A stretch of DNA of 64,000 nt, taken from positions 1 through 64,000 of the forward strand of contig CBDCJB010000012.1 in NCBI GenBank assembly GCA_965217605.1. Reading direction: 5' to 3'. The translations under genes and the position numbers were made by a program. This document shows positions 17,357-26,409 of the stretch, in pieces. How positions within the stretch are numbered: the first letter of the stretch is position 1; the number at the start of each line of letters is the position of its first letter. This DNA comes from JAYYZW01 sp965217605 (GTDB lineage Bacteria; Pseudomonadota; Gammaproteobacteria; Ga0077536). The notes beneath the pieces are model-generated. The model saw nothing but the letters and a program-made list of their open reading frames with translations, had not been told where the DNA came from and searched no databases.

Positions 17357-18112
17357 TTAACTCGCTTCGGTGTGGACTGCCGACGGCGGCAGGTTGGAAG
17401 AGCCGTCTGCCTCCTCGACCCGTCGCTGAAAGGCCACGACCGGCTTGAAAAACATATGGGCGAACTTGGACCAGCGGACCGTAACGAATAGCAAGGTCGT
17501 GAAGAGGATGAAGAGGCCGAAGGCCAGCTTGGTCATGGCCGGGCTGCCCGCCGCCTCCACGATCCGCCATATGAAGGCGAATGTGACGCTCCCCAGCAGG
17601 GTGACGATGAACAGATCCGCCTGCACCAGGCGGAAAACCGGTTGGCCGTCGTGCACAACGTTTACCCTGAGAAAGAAGAAAAACCAGTACCCGCCAACCA
17701 TGATCATCAGAACCCCGACGTGCCACAGGACCGGCAGGACCATTGGCGTGGTCATCGCTGGTGTTGGATAACCGAAAATCATGACGACGGTCGTGATGAT
17801 GTAGAACAGGAAGCCATAGAACATCAGGAGATGCGAAATCTGTCTTTGCTGGTTGCAGAATTCGCCCGAGGTAACGACCTCTGTAGCGATGGTCCTGACC
17901 GCCAGAGAGGCCGTCTCCGCGCCGCTCAGTTTCCTCGTTGCGGCAGCTTTTGATTTCTGCATATCCAAGGCAAAAAATTTGGCGCTGCTTTTATGCAGCA
18001 TATCTAAGATCGTGCCGATGGCAACTGCGAATACCATCACAACGATGTAGATCTGCATGGCAAGAGGCGGCAGAAAAACCGTAAGCTCTGCGAACGGATT
18101 GCTGGTAAACAT
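17357..18112 (-). CDS. aprM: AprM-type membrane anchor of APS reductase
   Basis: 251 residues with about five to six hydrophobic helices, related to the membrane subunits of heterodisulfide/nitrate reductases (HdrE/NarI-like). Histidines in RQISHLLMFYGFLFY and LPVLWHVGVLMIM could bind haem, but this is inference. The gene precedes aprB directly, the aprMBA order known from Allochromatium- and Thiobacillus-type sulfur oxidisers, where it replaces QmoABC. It is expected to pass electrons from APS formation to the quinone pool. About 250 bp without a gene lie upstream and should hold the operon promoter. Confidence 0.88.
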   Translation of the reverse strand: MFTSNPFAELTVFLPPLAMQIYIVVMVFAVAIGTILDMLHKSSAKFFALDMQKSKAAATRKLSGAETASLAVRTIATEVVTSGEFCNQQRQISHLLMFYGFLFYIITTVVMIFGYPTPAMTTPMVLPVLWHVGVLMIMVGGYWFFFFLRVNVVHDGQPVFRLVQADLFIVTLLGSVTFAFIWRIVEAAGSPAMTKLAFGLFILFTTLLFVTVRWSKFAHMFFKPVVAFQRRVEEADGSSNLPPSAVHTEAS

Positions 18113-18362
18113 TTAATTATCCCCAAGGGTTAGCCCGTTGTTTCGCGCACCAAGGTAAGACGGCATGCCCGCCTCGAGTCCTTGCAGCCATCGCACTCGT
18201 TCGGGTTTGCGTAGGTCGGCCTTTTTTGCGTTTCCGCGGGCGGCCGGATTCTACCGTGATTTTACGGATACGTCAGATAAAGGCTCAAAATGAACTCGGA
18301 CGTGATGCTTTACTATCCAAGCCCGCTCGCGCTACGCGCCATCCCGGCGGCACACTGACCAG

Positions 18363-19316
18363 CTAGTGCAAAATCCTGCGACGCCGATTCGCAAGCAATG
18401 CAATGAAACCGGATCCCGCGAGGAGGATAGCAGGAGGCAGGGGGATGATTGAGCTCGTAACGGCCAGTGCGTCCGGATTGGTGAGACCAGTGAGTACGCC
18501 GGTGAGCCCAGTGCCGTCCAGGTTGGCGCGAAACACGGTGTCTTGGACCAAGGTCGTGAAGTACATGTGCCCCGCGGCGAGATCGAGATCGATGCCGCGC
18601 GGATCATTGATGCCGTCCGCACTCGTAAGTAGGATGTCGAGGGTCAATGATGGCGTCAGAGCGCCTCTGACGACCCGGTCACCCGTGTGCAGCGTCGCGT
18701 AAAAGTCGCCGCTCGACTCGTCGATAGCCAAGCCGGTTGGACTCACGCCGCCGCTGAAGTGCGCGGTGAAGTCAAAGATCGTCGTTACCGCGCCGCCGCC
18801 GCTGCCGACACTATAGAGCTTCCCCAGGGTCGCATCGACCCAAAAGATCACGGTGCCGGCCGCGTTGATGGCCATCCCAATCGGGGTGCTGAATCCAGCT
18901 CCCGCTAACGGCCCCGCAATCGTGGTCTGATTGCTTCCGTCGAGATCGATCTTCTCTACCGTGCGCGTAGCTGGTCCCCGATCGAAGTAGATCTTGCCCC
19001 CGGCGCCATCCACGACGACGCCGTTCACGTCCAAGCCGGTCGCGACGTCGGTGATGCCCGCGCCGAGCAGTGTAGAACGTCGAATAGCGCCGCTCGTAAT
19101 ATTGGTCCAATAGAGCTTGTTGTTGTCCTCATCGACGTCGATACCGAATTTGAACCCGGACGTGTCGCCGATGAGTGTTTTGTCCGTACCATCCGGATTG
19201 ACCCGAAACACGCCGTTCGCTTCGGTAAAGTAGATCTGCGTGATCGCGGCAGACGCCGCGGAGCTGGCCGAGATCAGCACGGCCGCGACGAGCGCACGCG
19301 AGATGGCTTTGTGCAT
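18363..19316 (-). CDS. Secreted YWTD-like beta-propeller with VPLPA/PEP-CTERM sorting tail
   Basis: 317 residues. Signal peptide at 1-23 (ending ASAA). The body has repeated LDL-receptor-class-B-like blades such as NNKLYWTNITSGAI, GKIYFDRGP and GHMYFTTLVQDTVFRANLDG, six or so in number. The C-terminus PLPPAILLAGSGFIALLANR followed by an arginine cluster is a VPLPA-type PEP-CTERM signal: short motif, one helix, basic tail. Such proteins are processed by an exosortase and sent to the surface or exopolysaccharide. No exosortase gene is in the window. The function of the propeller is unknown. Confidence 0.85.
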   Translation of the reverse strand: MHKAISRALVAAVLISASSAASAAITQIYFTEANGVFRVNPDGTDKTLIGDTSGFKFGIDVDEDNNKLYWTNITSGAIRRSTLLGAGITDVATGLDVNGVVVDGAGGKIYFDRGPATRTVEKIDLDGSNQTTIAGPLAGAGFSTPIGMAINAAGTVIFWVDATLGKLYSVGSGGGAVTTIFDFTAHFSGGVSPTGLAIDESSGDFYATLHTGDRVVRGALTPSLTLDILLTSADGINDPRGIDLDLAAGHMYFTTLVQDTVFRANLDGTGLTGVLTGLTNPDALAVTSSIIPLPPAILLAGSGFIALLANRRRRILH

Positions 19317-19386
19317 GGCCTGCTAACCTTATCCGAATTTTTTGCCCAGGCGATTGGTAAGGAATGTCAAATTTTGTGACGTCGAG

Positions 19387-20349
19387 CTAGACGAAGATCG
19401 ATTTCGGCATGTGGAACGTCACGTGGCTCGCATGCCCATCGCCCAGCACCGGCACCGCGATCTTCAAATCGCCCGCCACGCTGCAAATGATGTAGGCGTC
19501 CGCGCGATCGAAGCCGCGTTCCCGTTCCAGGGTGTCGATCATGAGCCGCACCGCGTCTTCCACGCTCGTGTGCAGATCACGGCCGGTGCCGCAGGTGACG
19601 AAATACCCTTCGCCGTCGTACTTGCTCGTCGTCGGCGCGCTGGTCTCGAAGCGCGCTGCGGGGATCTCCATGCCCTTGATCAAGCTGAAGCGCATGGTCA
19701 CATCCAACGGCGCTTCTATGGCGATACCGGCGACCTCGCCATCGCCCTGCGCGAGGTGCCCATCGCCGGTTGAAAACAAGGCGCCCGGCACCTTGACCGG
19801 GAAATACGCGGTGCAGCCCTTGCCGGTGTGACGGCAGTCCATATTGCCGCCGTGAATCGTCGGCGGCATCGTCGGTTGTGGGCCGGGCTCTTCCCAGGCG
19901 ACGCCCATCTCACCCATGAACGGTTCTATGGGTACTTTGACGCTCGGCGTGAACATGGCGCGGCCGTCCTCTTCCACGTTCCAGATCCGTACGCGTTTCG
20001 TATCGCCGAACTCGGCGCGTAACAGACCGAAATTCGGAATGACGGAACTCCAACCCCAACCGTGGTGGCCGAACTCCAGGATCTCCACCTTCAAGGTGTC
20101 GCCCGGTACGGCGCCGCGCATCTCCACGGGTCCGGTCAGAGCGTGGCATCGCTCCCAATCCAGATCGTCCAAGGCCGCTTCGGTCGAGTCCGGCGTTAAC
20201 TGGCCATCGCAGGCTTCTCGGCACATCAGTGTCACAATGTCGCCGGAGTCAATGCTGAGTGCAGGCGGAAGAGAATTGTCGTAACGGTAATGAATGACTT
20301 CGTCCAGACAATGCACCGTTCCCGCCAGTGGGCTCAAGCGTGTAGACAT
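19387..20349 (-). CDS. Acetamidase/formamidase family protein
   Basis: 320 residues, the FmdA_AmdA family. Landmarks are SGDIVTLMCREACDGQLTP, HALTGPVEMRGAVPGDTLKV, the metal/substrate loop TIHGGNMDCRHTGKGC, and GDGHLAQGDGEVAG. Members hydrolyse short amides to ammonia and acid. The gene starts 75 bp after the Mo-hydroxylase gene on the same strand and so probably belongs to that operon. There it could release ammonia from a primary amide substrate or a late pathway intermediate (inference). Confidence 0.93.
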   Translation of the reverse strand: MSTRLSPLAGTVHCLDEVIHYRYDNSLPPALSIDSGDIVTLMCREACDGQLTPDSTEAALDDLDWERCHALTGPVEMRGAVPGDTLKVEILEFGHHGWGWSSVIPNFGLLRAEFGDTKRVRIWNVEEDGRAMFTPSVKVPIEPFMGEMGVAWEEPGPQPTMPPTIHGGNMDCRHTGKGCTAYFPVKVPGALFSTGDGHLAQGDGEVAGIAIEAPLDVTMRFSLIKGMEIPAARFETSAPTTSKYDGEGYFVTCGTGRDLHTSVEDAVRLMIDTLERERGFDRADAYIICSVAGDLKIAVPVLGDGHASHVTFHMPKSIFV

Positions 20350-20424
20350 GGGGTTCTCCTTCTGCGTATGGGTCCTTATCGTTCTTCGGTGATTGTCGGT
20401 GACGGACCCAGGCCCGTCAATTTG

Positions 20425-23187
20425 TCAGGACCGTGTGGCGCAGATAGCGTCTCGCACGCGATGCGGTAAGGCCGGGACGCGCGCGATCCACGCCCCCGTC
20501 GCGTGATGAATGGCGCTCAAGATCGCGGCCGGCGTCGGTATGAGCGCCGGCTCGCCGACGCCCTTGGCGCCGAATGGACCCAAGGGTTCGGGATCTTCTA
20601 TGAGCCGGATGTCGATCTTCGGCATGTCGCCGACGGTCGGGATCAGGTAATCGTGCAAATTTTCGGTATGCCCGGGAATGAATTCTTCCATCAGCGCCAT
20701 GCCGAGACCTTGCGCGATGCCGCCGTGGATCTGACCTTCGACGAGTGTCGGATTGACCGCGCAGCCGACGTCATGCGCCGCCACGATACGCCGCACTTTG
20801 ACCGTCCCCAATTCGATATCGACGTCGAGCTCGCAGATCTGCGCGGCGAAGGCGTAGGTCGCGTAGGGTTCGCCCTGGCCGTTGTCATCGAGGGCCTTGG
20901 TCGGCGGATCGAAGGTGCCGACGCCCTCGAGCATCTCGCCCTCATCGAGGTATTGCGTCAACGAAACTTCGCGCACGGTGTCGTCTTCGGTCACGGTCAC
21001 GCGCGATCCGTCGAGCCTCAAACGCGCATCCGCGCCGGCTTCCGCCGCGGCCAGCAACTTCGCACGCAGATCCCGGCCCGCAAGATAGGCCGCTTTGCCC
21101 GACACGAAGGTCTGTCGCGAGGCCGAGGTTTTACCGGCGTCCGCCGTGCGATCCGTATCGGCGATGACGCACTCGAACGCATCGACGGGCAGACCGAGCG
21201 CATCTGCGCAGATCTGCAGGATCACGGTGGACGAACCCTGACCGATATCGGCCGCGCCGTTGAACAAGGTCAAGCGCCCGTCACGATCCAAGGTCGTGCG
21301 TAGGGTCGAAGGATTGGACAAGGACGTATTGCCGCAGCCATACCACATGCAGCCGATCCCGACGCCGCGGCGCAGCGGGCTGGAAGCGTCATCGCGATCG
21401 GCTGCGCCGGCTGACATCGCCTGCCAATCGTCGCGCAGTGCGTCGAGACATGCCGCGAGGCCGCAGCTGGCCTCGAGGATCTGCCCCGTTGCCGTCGTAT
21501 CTCCCGGCCGCAACGCATTGAGATAACGTATATCCAGGCGGTCCATACCGAGCTGTGCCGCCGCGTCATCGATCAGCCGTTCGTTGAGGAGCGCCGATTG
21601 CGGTACGCCGAATCCGCGAAACGCACCCGCAGGCGTCTCATTCGTATAGATGGCACGCGAACGGTTATGGACGTTGGGGACGCGATAGGGCCCGGCGGCG
21701 TGCACCGGCACACGGTTCGCAACCGTAGGTCCCCATGAAGCGTACGCACCCGTATTAAAGTCCGCGCTCGACTCGAAGCCCGCGATACGCCCGTCACTAT
21801 CAACGGCGATACGTCCGCTGATATGCGCCGGGTGCCGCTTGGTCGACGACGCCATCGATTCGATGCGGCTGTAGACCGCCCGTACCGGTCGCCCCAGAAG
21901 ATACGCTGCGACGGCGAGCGTTGGCTGAAGCGCCGCGTCGAGCTTGCCGCCGAAACCGCCGCCGCAGGCGGTCGGTAGGATCCTGACCTGTTCCGCTTCG
22001 ATGCCCACGGCGCGCGCGCCCGTATCTCGATCCATATAGGGCGTCTGCGTGCAGCCCGCGATCTCGAGGCCGCCGCCGGCGAGCGGTCGTGCGTAGCCCG
22101 CTTCGGGCTCGATGTAGGCGTGCTCGACAAACGAGGTTTGAATGGCGCCTTCCGCGACGGCGCCTGCTGCTTCGAACGCGGCGCCGACATCACCACAGGC
22201 GACCTTGCCGTGAACGAGAACGTTGTCAGGCGTTGCGCTGTGTATCGGGGCGGCGCCCATCGCCGTCGCGTCCGCGATCCCAACGATGGGCGTCTCCAGC
22301 TCCCAGGTGATCGGCAGGTCCTCGACCGTGATCGCCTCGATCGTGACGCGCGGTCCGATCAACGCGATTACCGCTTCGCCGCGATACCGCACCTGGCCGT
22401 CCGCCAATATCGGTTGATCCTTGAGATCGGGATATACACCGAAAGTTTTTTCGCCCGGAATATCTGCGGCGGTCAATACTTTCACGAGATCTGGATAGCG
22501 CCGATGCAACGCAGCGCAATCGCCGACCTTGAAACGCGCGCGTACATGCGGCGAGCGGATCGTGCGCAACCACAGCGCTTCTGAAGGCGCGGTATCCGCG
22601 CCGAACTGATCGCTGCCATCGACTTTCGGCGCGCCATCGATGCGTGCAATGCGCGCACCGACGGCGCCACCCGATGGTGCGGAAACGATTGGCGGCAGTT
22701 GGCCCACGCGGACTTGCTCGACGGCCTCGACGATCTTGAGATAGCCGGTGCAACGACAGAGCACGCCGCCAAGCGCATCTTCAATCTCGCCACGCGTCGC
22801 ATCCGGCTTACGCAGCAAGATGTCGCGGGCCGCCATCAACATACCGGGCGTGCAGATCCCGCACTGCGCCGCCCCGTGTTCGAGGAAGGCTGCACGCAGC
22901 GCTGCGAGCAAGGCGTCGTCCGCCCTGCCCTCTACGGTATCTATGTCGGCACCGTCCGCCTGCGCCGCCGACACCATGCAAGCGCAGACTTGCCGGCCGT
23001 CCAGAATGACCGTGCAGGCACCACAATCACCGGCATCACATCCGACCTTGGTGCCGGTCAGCCCCAAATCGTGGCGCAAGACTTCCGACAAGCGTTCGAA
23101 TGGATCGACATCGATCGTCGTCGCCTTGCCGTTCACTACAAACGCGATCGTCGTCGACGGTCGTGCGTTCGTTTCTTGCAAACTCAC
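20425..23187 (-). CDS. Molybdenum hydroxylase: fused [2Fe-2S] and molybdopterin subunits (xanthine-dehydrogenase family)
   Basis: 920 residues. Residues 1-160 are the small subunit: C50, C55, C58 and C70 form the plant-type cluster, and CGICTPGML with CRCTGYLK forms the second. From about 180 onward is the Mo-pterin large subunit, with GGGFGGK, AFRGFGVPQ, DIGQGSSTVI and GVGEPALIPTPAAILSAI, which carries the catalytic glutamate. The usual separate small subunit is joined to the large one here. It overlaps the FAD-subunit gene by four bases. In this operon the likely reaction is hydroxylation next to a ring nitrogen, as in nicotinate dehydrogenase. The exact substrate is inferred from the neighbours only. 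Confidence 0.93.
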   Translation of the reverse strand: MSLQETNARPSTTIAFVVNGKATTIDVDPFERLSEVLRHDLGLTGTKVGCDAGDCGACTVILDGRQVCACMVSAAQADGADIDTVEGRADDALLAALRAAFLEHGAAQCGICTPGMLMAARDILLRKPDATRGEIEDALGGVLCRCTGYLKIVEAVEQVRVGQLPPIVSAPSGGAVGARIARIDGAPKVDGSDQFGADTAPSEALWLRTIRSPHVRARFKVGDCAALHRRYPDLVKVLTAADIPGEKTFGVYPDLKDQPILADGQVRYRGEAVIALIGPRVTIEAITVEDLPITWELETPIVGIADATAMGAAPIHSATPDNVLVHGKVACGDVGAAFEAAGAVAEGAIQTSFVEHAYIEPEAGYARPLAGGGLEIAGCTQTPYMDRDTGARAVGIEAEQVRILPTACGGGFGGKLDAALQPTLAVAAYLLGRPVRAVYSRIESMASSTKRHPAHISGRIAVDSDGRIAGFESSADFNTGAYASWGPTVANRVPVHAAGPYRVPNVHNRSRAIYTNETPAGAFRGFGVPQSALLNERLIDDAAAQLGMDRLDIRYLNALRPGDTTATGQILEASCGLAACLDALRDDWQAMSAGAADRDDASSPLRRGVGIGCMWYGCGNTSLSNPSTLRTTLDRDGRLTLFNGAADIGQGSSTVILQICADALGLPVDAFECVIADTDRTADAGKTSASRQTFVSGKAAYLAGRDLRAKLLAAAEAGADARLRLDGSRVTVTEDDTVREVSLTQYLDEGEMLEGVGTFDPPTKALDDNGQGEPYATYAFAAQICELDVDIELGTVKVRRIVAAHDVGCAVNPTLVEGQIHGGIAQGLGMALMEEFIPGHTENLHDYLIPTVGDMPKIDIRLIEDPEPLGPFGAKGVGEPALIPTPAAILSAIHHATGAWIARVPALPHRVRDAICATRS

Positions 23188-24029
23188 GGCCCCAGGTTCT
23201 CGAGTAGACGTCGGACGATCGTCAAGGCCGCGTCGCCGCGATAGGCAGCGCTGGCGCGGAAATCATCGATGGGATCGATTTCCGCAAGGTCGGCTCGTTC
23301 GATCGACGCGGCCGCCGTTGCGATGGAATCGCCGATAAGCCGTGCCTCGAGCCTGGTCAGCCGCTGTGCAACGGCAGAACACGCCCCGACTGATAGGCGA
23401 ACATCCGCGATGCAACCATCGTCATCGAGGACGAGCAGACTCGCGGCCATCGCGATCGATATGACGAGGTAATGCCGAGCGCCGAGCTTCATGAAATCGG
23501 TGCGGGCCCGGGCGTCGCAATCGGGTACGTAGACCGCGGTCACGAGGTCCTCGGTCCCGCACGCCGTATTGCGGTAACCCGTGAGAAAATCCGTTAACGG
23601 CAATTCGCACACGCCGGCCCGACTCGCCAACTCGACGCTGGCATCCAGAATGAGTAAGGGCGGAATGCCGTCCGCCGCGGGGGATGCGTTGCACAGGTTC
23701 CCCGCGATGGTGCCGCGGTTCTGGATCTGCAGGCCGCCCACTTCGCGCGCCGACAGTTTTAGCGCATCGAACCAGGGCGGCAGATCCGCTTCGATGATTT
23801 CAGTCCAGGTAACTAGAGCGCCGAGCCGTATGCGGCCATTGAGCCGTTCGATGCCGCGGCATTCGCTGAGCCGGCTGATATCGAGTACTTCGTCAGACGT
23901 TCCGATTCCCCAGGCATCGCGCGCGGCTTTGGCGGGATAGACGTCCGTACCGCCGGCAAGCACGATAACCTCTCGCGATGCGCGGATGTCGAGTGCCGCT
24001 TCGAGTGTGTCGGGCCGGTGGTAGGTCAT
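23184..24029 (-). CDS. FAD-binding subunit of the molybdenum hydroxylase (CoxM/NdhF-like)
   Basis: 281 residues from the ATG at 24029; the TTG four codons upstream lies in a REP element and is less likely. FAD motifs are LAGGTDVYPAK (residues 26-36) and QNRGTIAGNLCNASPAADGI. It passes electrons from the [2Fe-2S] clusters of the fused subunit to NAD or another acceptor. Its start codon shares a base with the stop of the UPF0280 gene (TGATG), and its stop overlaps the fused-subunit start by four bases, so translation is coupled. Confidence 0.92.
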   Translation of the reverse strand: MTYHRPDTLEAALDIRASREVIVLAGGTDVYPAKAARDAWGIGTSDEVLDISRLSECRGIERLNGRIRLGALVTWTEIIEADLPPWFDALKLSAREVGGLQIQNRGTIAGNLCNASPAADGIPPLLILDASVELASRAGVCELPLTDFLTGYRNTACGTEDLVTAVYVPDCDARARTDFMKLGARHYLVISIAMAASLLVLDDDGCIADVRLSVGACSAVAQRLTRLEARLIGDSIATAAASIERADLAEIDPIDDFRASAAYRGDAALTIVRRLLENLGP

Positions 24030-24934
24030 CAGTACACGCAATTCGCCCGCAAGCGGGCTCCCACGGTGGCATGATTAAAGGATGTAGGAGCACGCTTGCG
24101 GGCGAACCATTTTTCATCGGAACCAACGCTGGTAAATTCACCTTGAAGGCATATGTATGCCCCGATCACGAGCCCACGTTCAAACAAATCGAAGGCAAAA
24201 TCCCGCCCCCTCCCAAGCGCCACTGCTCGCGACGCCGCGTCGAGGACACCCACATCGAGCGTGACCAAACGCTCACCCAGATCGGAATCCGGATCGATAT
24301 CGACTGCCGGTGCGCGCTCGACTTGCGGGACATCCACGTCGACGGCATTGGCGATCAAGGTTGCCGCGGTATCGGCCGTAGCCGCCGTTTTCGCAAGCAC
24401 GGTGACTGAATCGGCAATACCGAGCGAGTGTGAACGGCCGCGCCATCCCGACGTGCCGACGCCGCCGATGCCCGACGCGCGGGTGATGACGCCGAGCGCG
24501 TCCGGCTGCAGTGTATCCAAAGGCATGACGCCAACGCGAAATTCGCCGTCGTGAATTAGACGGATCGCGATATCGCCGCCATTATTCACATAACAACGCT
24601 CCAGTCCCGCGACGTTTTCCATAGTCGATGCGATCTCGTCAGCGATGCTACCTGCAACGGCGATCATCGGCGTGACGAAATCACGATCGAAGTGCCCCGT
24701 TGCCGCCCACATCCGCTTTGCGACTGCGCCGTGGGGTATCGTCGATGAAGTTTGCGCGCGTAACAAAGCGAGTTCCGACACCAGTTCGCCGAGGACGGTC
24801 TGAAATCGACGGGTCGCGTTCGCGTAGGCTTTCTCGACCGCCGGCCGCGGGCCGCGCGCATGCACGATCAGATCGATCGGACCGTCTTGAAGGTGCAGGC
24901 GGTTTCCCGACAAACGCACGGCCGATGGGCTCAT
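24029..24934 (-). CDS. UPF0280 protein (ApbE-like fold), candidate flavin-transfer partner
   Basis: 301 residues. Family landmarks are FDRDFVTPMIAVAGSIADEI, CYVNNGGDIAIRL and GVGTSGWRGRSHSLGIADSVTV. UPF0280 belongs to the ApbE-like structural superfamily, whose best-known members attach FMN to proteins. It overlaps the 6-hydroxynicotinate reductase homologue by four bases; the E. barkeri reductase is reported to hold covalent flavin. Flavinylation of that enzyme is therefore a reasonable guess, not shown. The last 30 or so residues are encoded by an inverted pair of REP palindromes, so the natural C-terminus has been replaced or extended. Confidence 0.85.
   Translation of the reverse strand: MSPSAVRLSGNRLHLQDGPIDLIVHARGPRPAVEKAYANATRRFQTVLGELVSELALLRAQTSSTIPHGAVAKRMWAATGHFDRDFVTPMIAVAGSIADEIASTMENVAGLERCYVNNGGDIAIRLIHDGEFRVGVMPLDTLQPDALGVITRASGIGGVGTSGWRGRSHSLGIADSVTVLAKTAATADTAATLIANAVDVDVPQVERAPAVDIDPDSDLGERLVTLDVGVLDAASRAVALGRGRDFAFDLFERGLVIGAYICLQGEFTSVGSDEKWFARKRAPTSFNHATVGARLRANCVY
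24042..24106. repeat. REP pair (BIME-like) inside the 3' end of the UPF0280 gene
   Basis: Two copies of the REP palindrome face each other: TTCGCCCGCAAGCGGGCTCC at 24043-24062, and its inverted form GGAGCACGCTTGCGGGCGAA at 24087-24106. They are separated by about 24 bases. Single copies occur at 30219, 34968, 43333 and 57581. Unlike those, this pair lies within coding sequence. Confidence 0.85.
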
Positions 24935-26409
24935 GTCTTAGCCTCTTTCGATGCCTCAACGCGGAGTTCCTCGCCACGATCGGCGAGGACCTCGTTCAAG
25001 GACACGATGCTGGCGACATGCCCGCCCGATGCCGCATAGAGATCGTAGGGCAAGGTGAATTCGATCGGCGCCACGATCGCCGGCGTCGGCACGTAACCGA
25101 ACGCGTTTTCGGGCATGTCGTCGACGTTGACCATGACGGTGATGCCACCGCCGGGCATGACGTAGACCGGCGCGCCACCCATGGTCACAAGCGTCGTTTT
25201 CTGCGCTACCGAATGCGTGAGGTTGATCGGGTTTTCGGTCACCCCCGCGCGCAGCGAGCCACCTGCGCCTGCCACGAACAACACCGTGCATAGCGCGGGT
25301 TCACAATTCTCGCCGATCCGATCGACGATCTTTTGCAATGACGGCGGCATGTCTTTCGGCGTCGGTTCGAGATCCTCGTTCAATTCGCAATAGAACGAAT
25401 CCTCGCCGGTGGTCGTGGTCATGAGCAAGCGCAGGCCCGGCCAGGCCTTGGCGTGGTCGATTTTTTTGAAGATCGACATGGGATCGTCGATCTGCGTGCC
25501 GCCCCAACCGAGGCCGGGCTTCGACACCTTGAAGTAGCGGCCCGGCGTTGAGCGATGGCCGACGATGCGGATCCCGGTGGCCTGCATATCCAAGTAGCGT
25601 CCCGCTTGATGCTCACTCAAGACACCGGTGATGTGATCATCGACGACGATGACTTCGTCGGCATGGCCGTGGAACTGCTTGGCGAACATGCCGATCGTCG
25701 CCGACCCACAACCGACCCGCATGCGTTGCTCCGGGACGCCGTTCACGACCGGCGCGTACGCGCTTTGTATACCCACGGTCGCGCCGTCATCGATGACCAC
25801 TTCGATCGCCCTGCCATTACAGATCTCGAGCAGCGCTTCACAGGTCGCGACGCCCTCCTTGCGGCTGCCGCCGGTCAAATGTCGCACGCCGCCGATGGAC
25901 AGCATTTGCGAGCCGTATTGTGCGGTCGTGACGTGCCCGATCTGCTGGCCGCTGTAACGAATCGCGGCGTTCTCCGGTCCGAGAAACCGATCGGTGTCGA
26001 TCTTGGTCACCACGTTGCAATAGCTGAAGATCCCTTCCGTTACGACCGTGACCGTGTCGACGCCTTCGTATTCCTGTGAAACGATAAACGGCGCGGGTTT
26101 GTAATCCGGATAAGTCGTGCCGGCGCCGATGCCGGTCACAAAGGTCTCGTGCTGCGGGATCACGTCACCGGCCCAGTCCTCCGCGCGTTCGGCGAAGGGC
26201 ACCAGCGGCTCGTCGCGTTCGAGCGCGCGTTCGGTGAGCGTCAGGGGATCTACCCGCACCAGTTGGCCGTCGACATTGGCGTAGCGATCGCACGCGCCGG
26301 CGCGTCCCGGTTTGATCCTGCACAGCACCGGACACGCGTCACATCGAACGATATCCGGATCGTCGCTTCGCCGTTCCGGCGTGTCTCCCGTTTTCGTGTT
26401 GTCGGTCAT
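24931..26409 (-). CDS. hnr: 6-hydroxynicotinate reductase homologue (Fe-S flavoprotein)
   Basis: 492 residues. The N-terminus has a four-cysteine set (C23, C26, C30, C40: RCDACPVLC to GAC) fitting an iron-sulfur cluster. Glycine-rich stretches GAGTTYPDYKPAPFIVSQEY and FVAGAGGSLRAGVTENPINL are conserved in proteins annotated as 6-hydroxynicotinate reductase. In E. barkeri this enzyme reduces 6-hydroxynicotinate to tetrahydro-6-oxonicotinate using ferredoxin and has covalent flavin plus Fe-S clusters. Only one cysteine set is seen at the N-terminus here, so an extra ferredoxin domain may be absent. It directly follows the thioesterase and overlaps the UPF0280 gene. The substrate may be another N-heterocycle. 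Confidence 0.8.
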   Translation of the reverse strand: MTDNTKTGDTPERRSDDPDIVRCDACPVLCRIKPGRAGACDRYANVDGQLVRVDPLTLTERALERDEPLVPFAERAEDWAGDVIPQHETFVTGIGAGTTYPDYKPAPFIVSQEYEGVDTVTVVTEGIFSYCNVVTKIDTDRFLGPENAAIRYSGQQIGHVTTAQYGSQMLSIGGVRHLTGGSRKEGVATCEALLEICNGRAIEVVIDDGATVGIQSAYAPVVNGVPEQRMRVGCGSATIGMFAKQFHGHADEVIVVDDHITGVLSEHQAGRYLDMQATGIRIVGHRSTPGRYFKVSKPGLGWGGTQIDDPMSIFKKIDHAKAWPGLRLLMTTTTGEDSFYCELNEDLEPTPKDMPPSLQKIVDRIGENCEPALCTVLFVAGAGGSLRAGVTENPINLTHSVAQKTTLVTMGGAPVYVMPGGGITVMVNVDDMPENAFGYVPTPAIVAPIEFTLPYDLYAASGGHVASIVSLNEVLADRGEELRVEASKEAKT

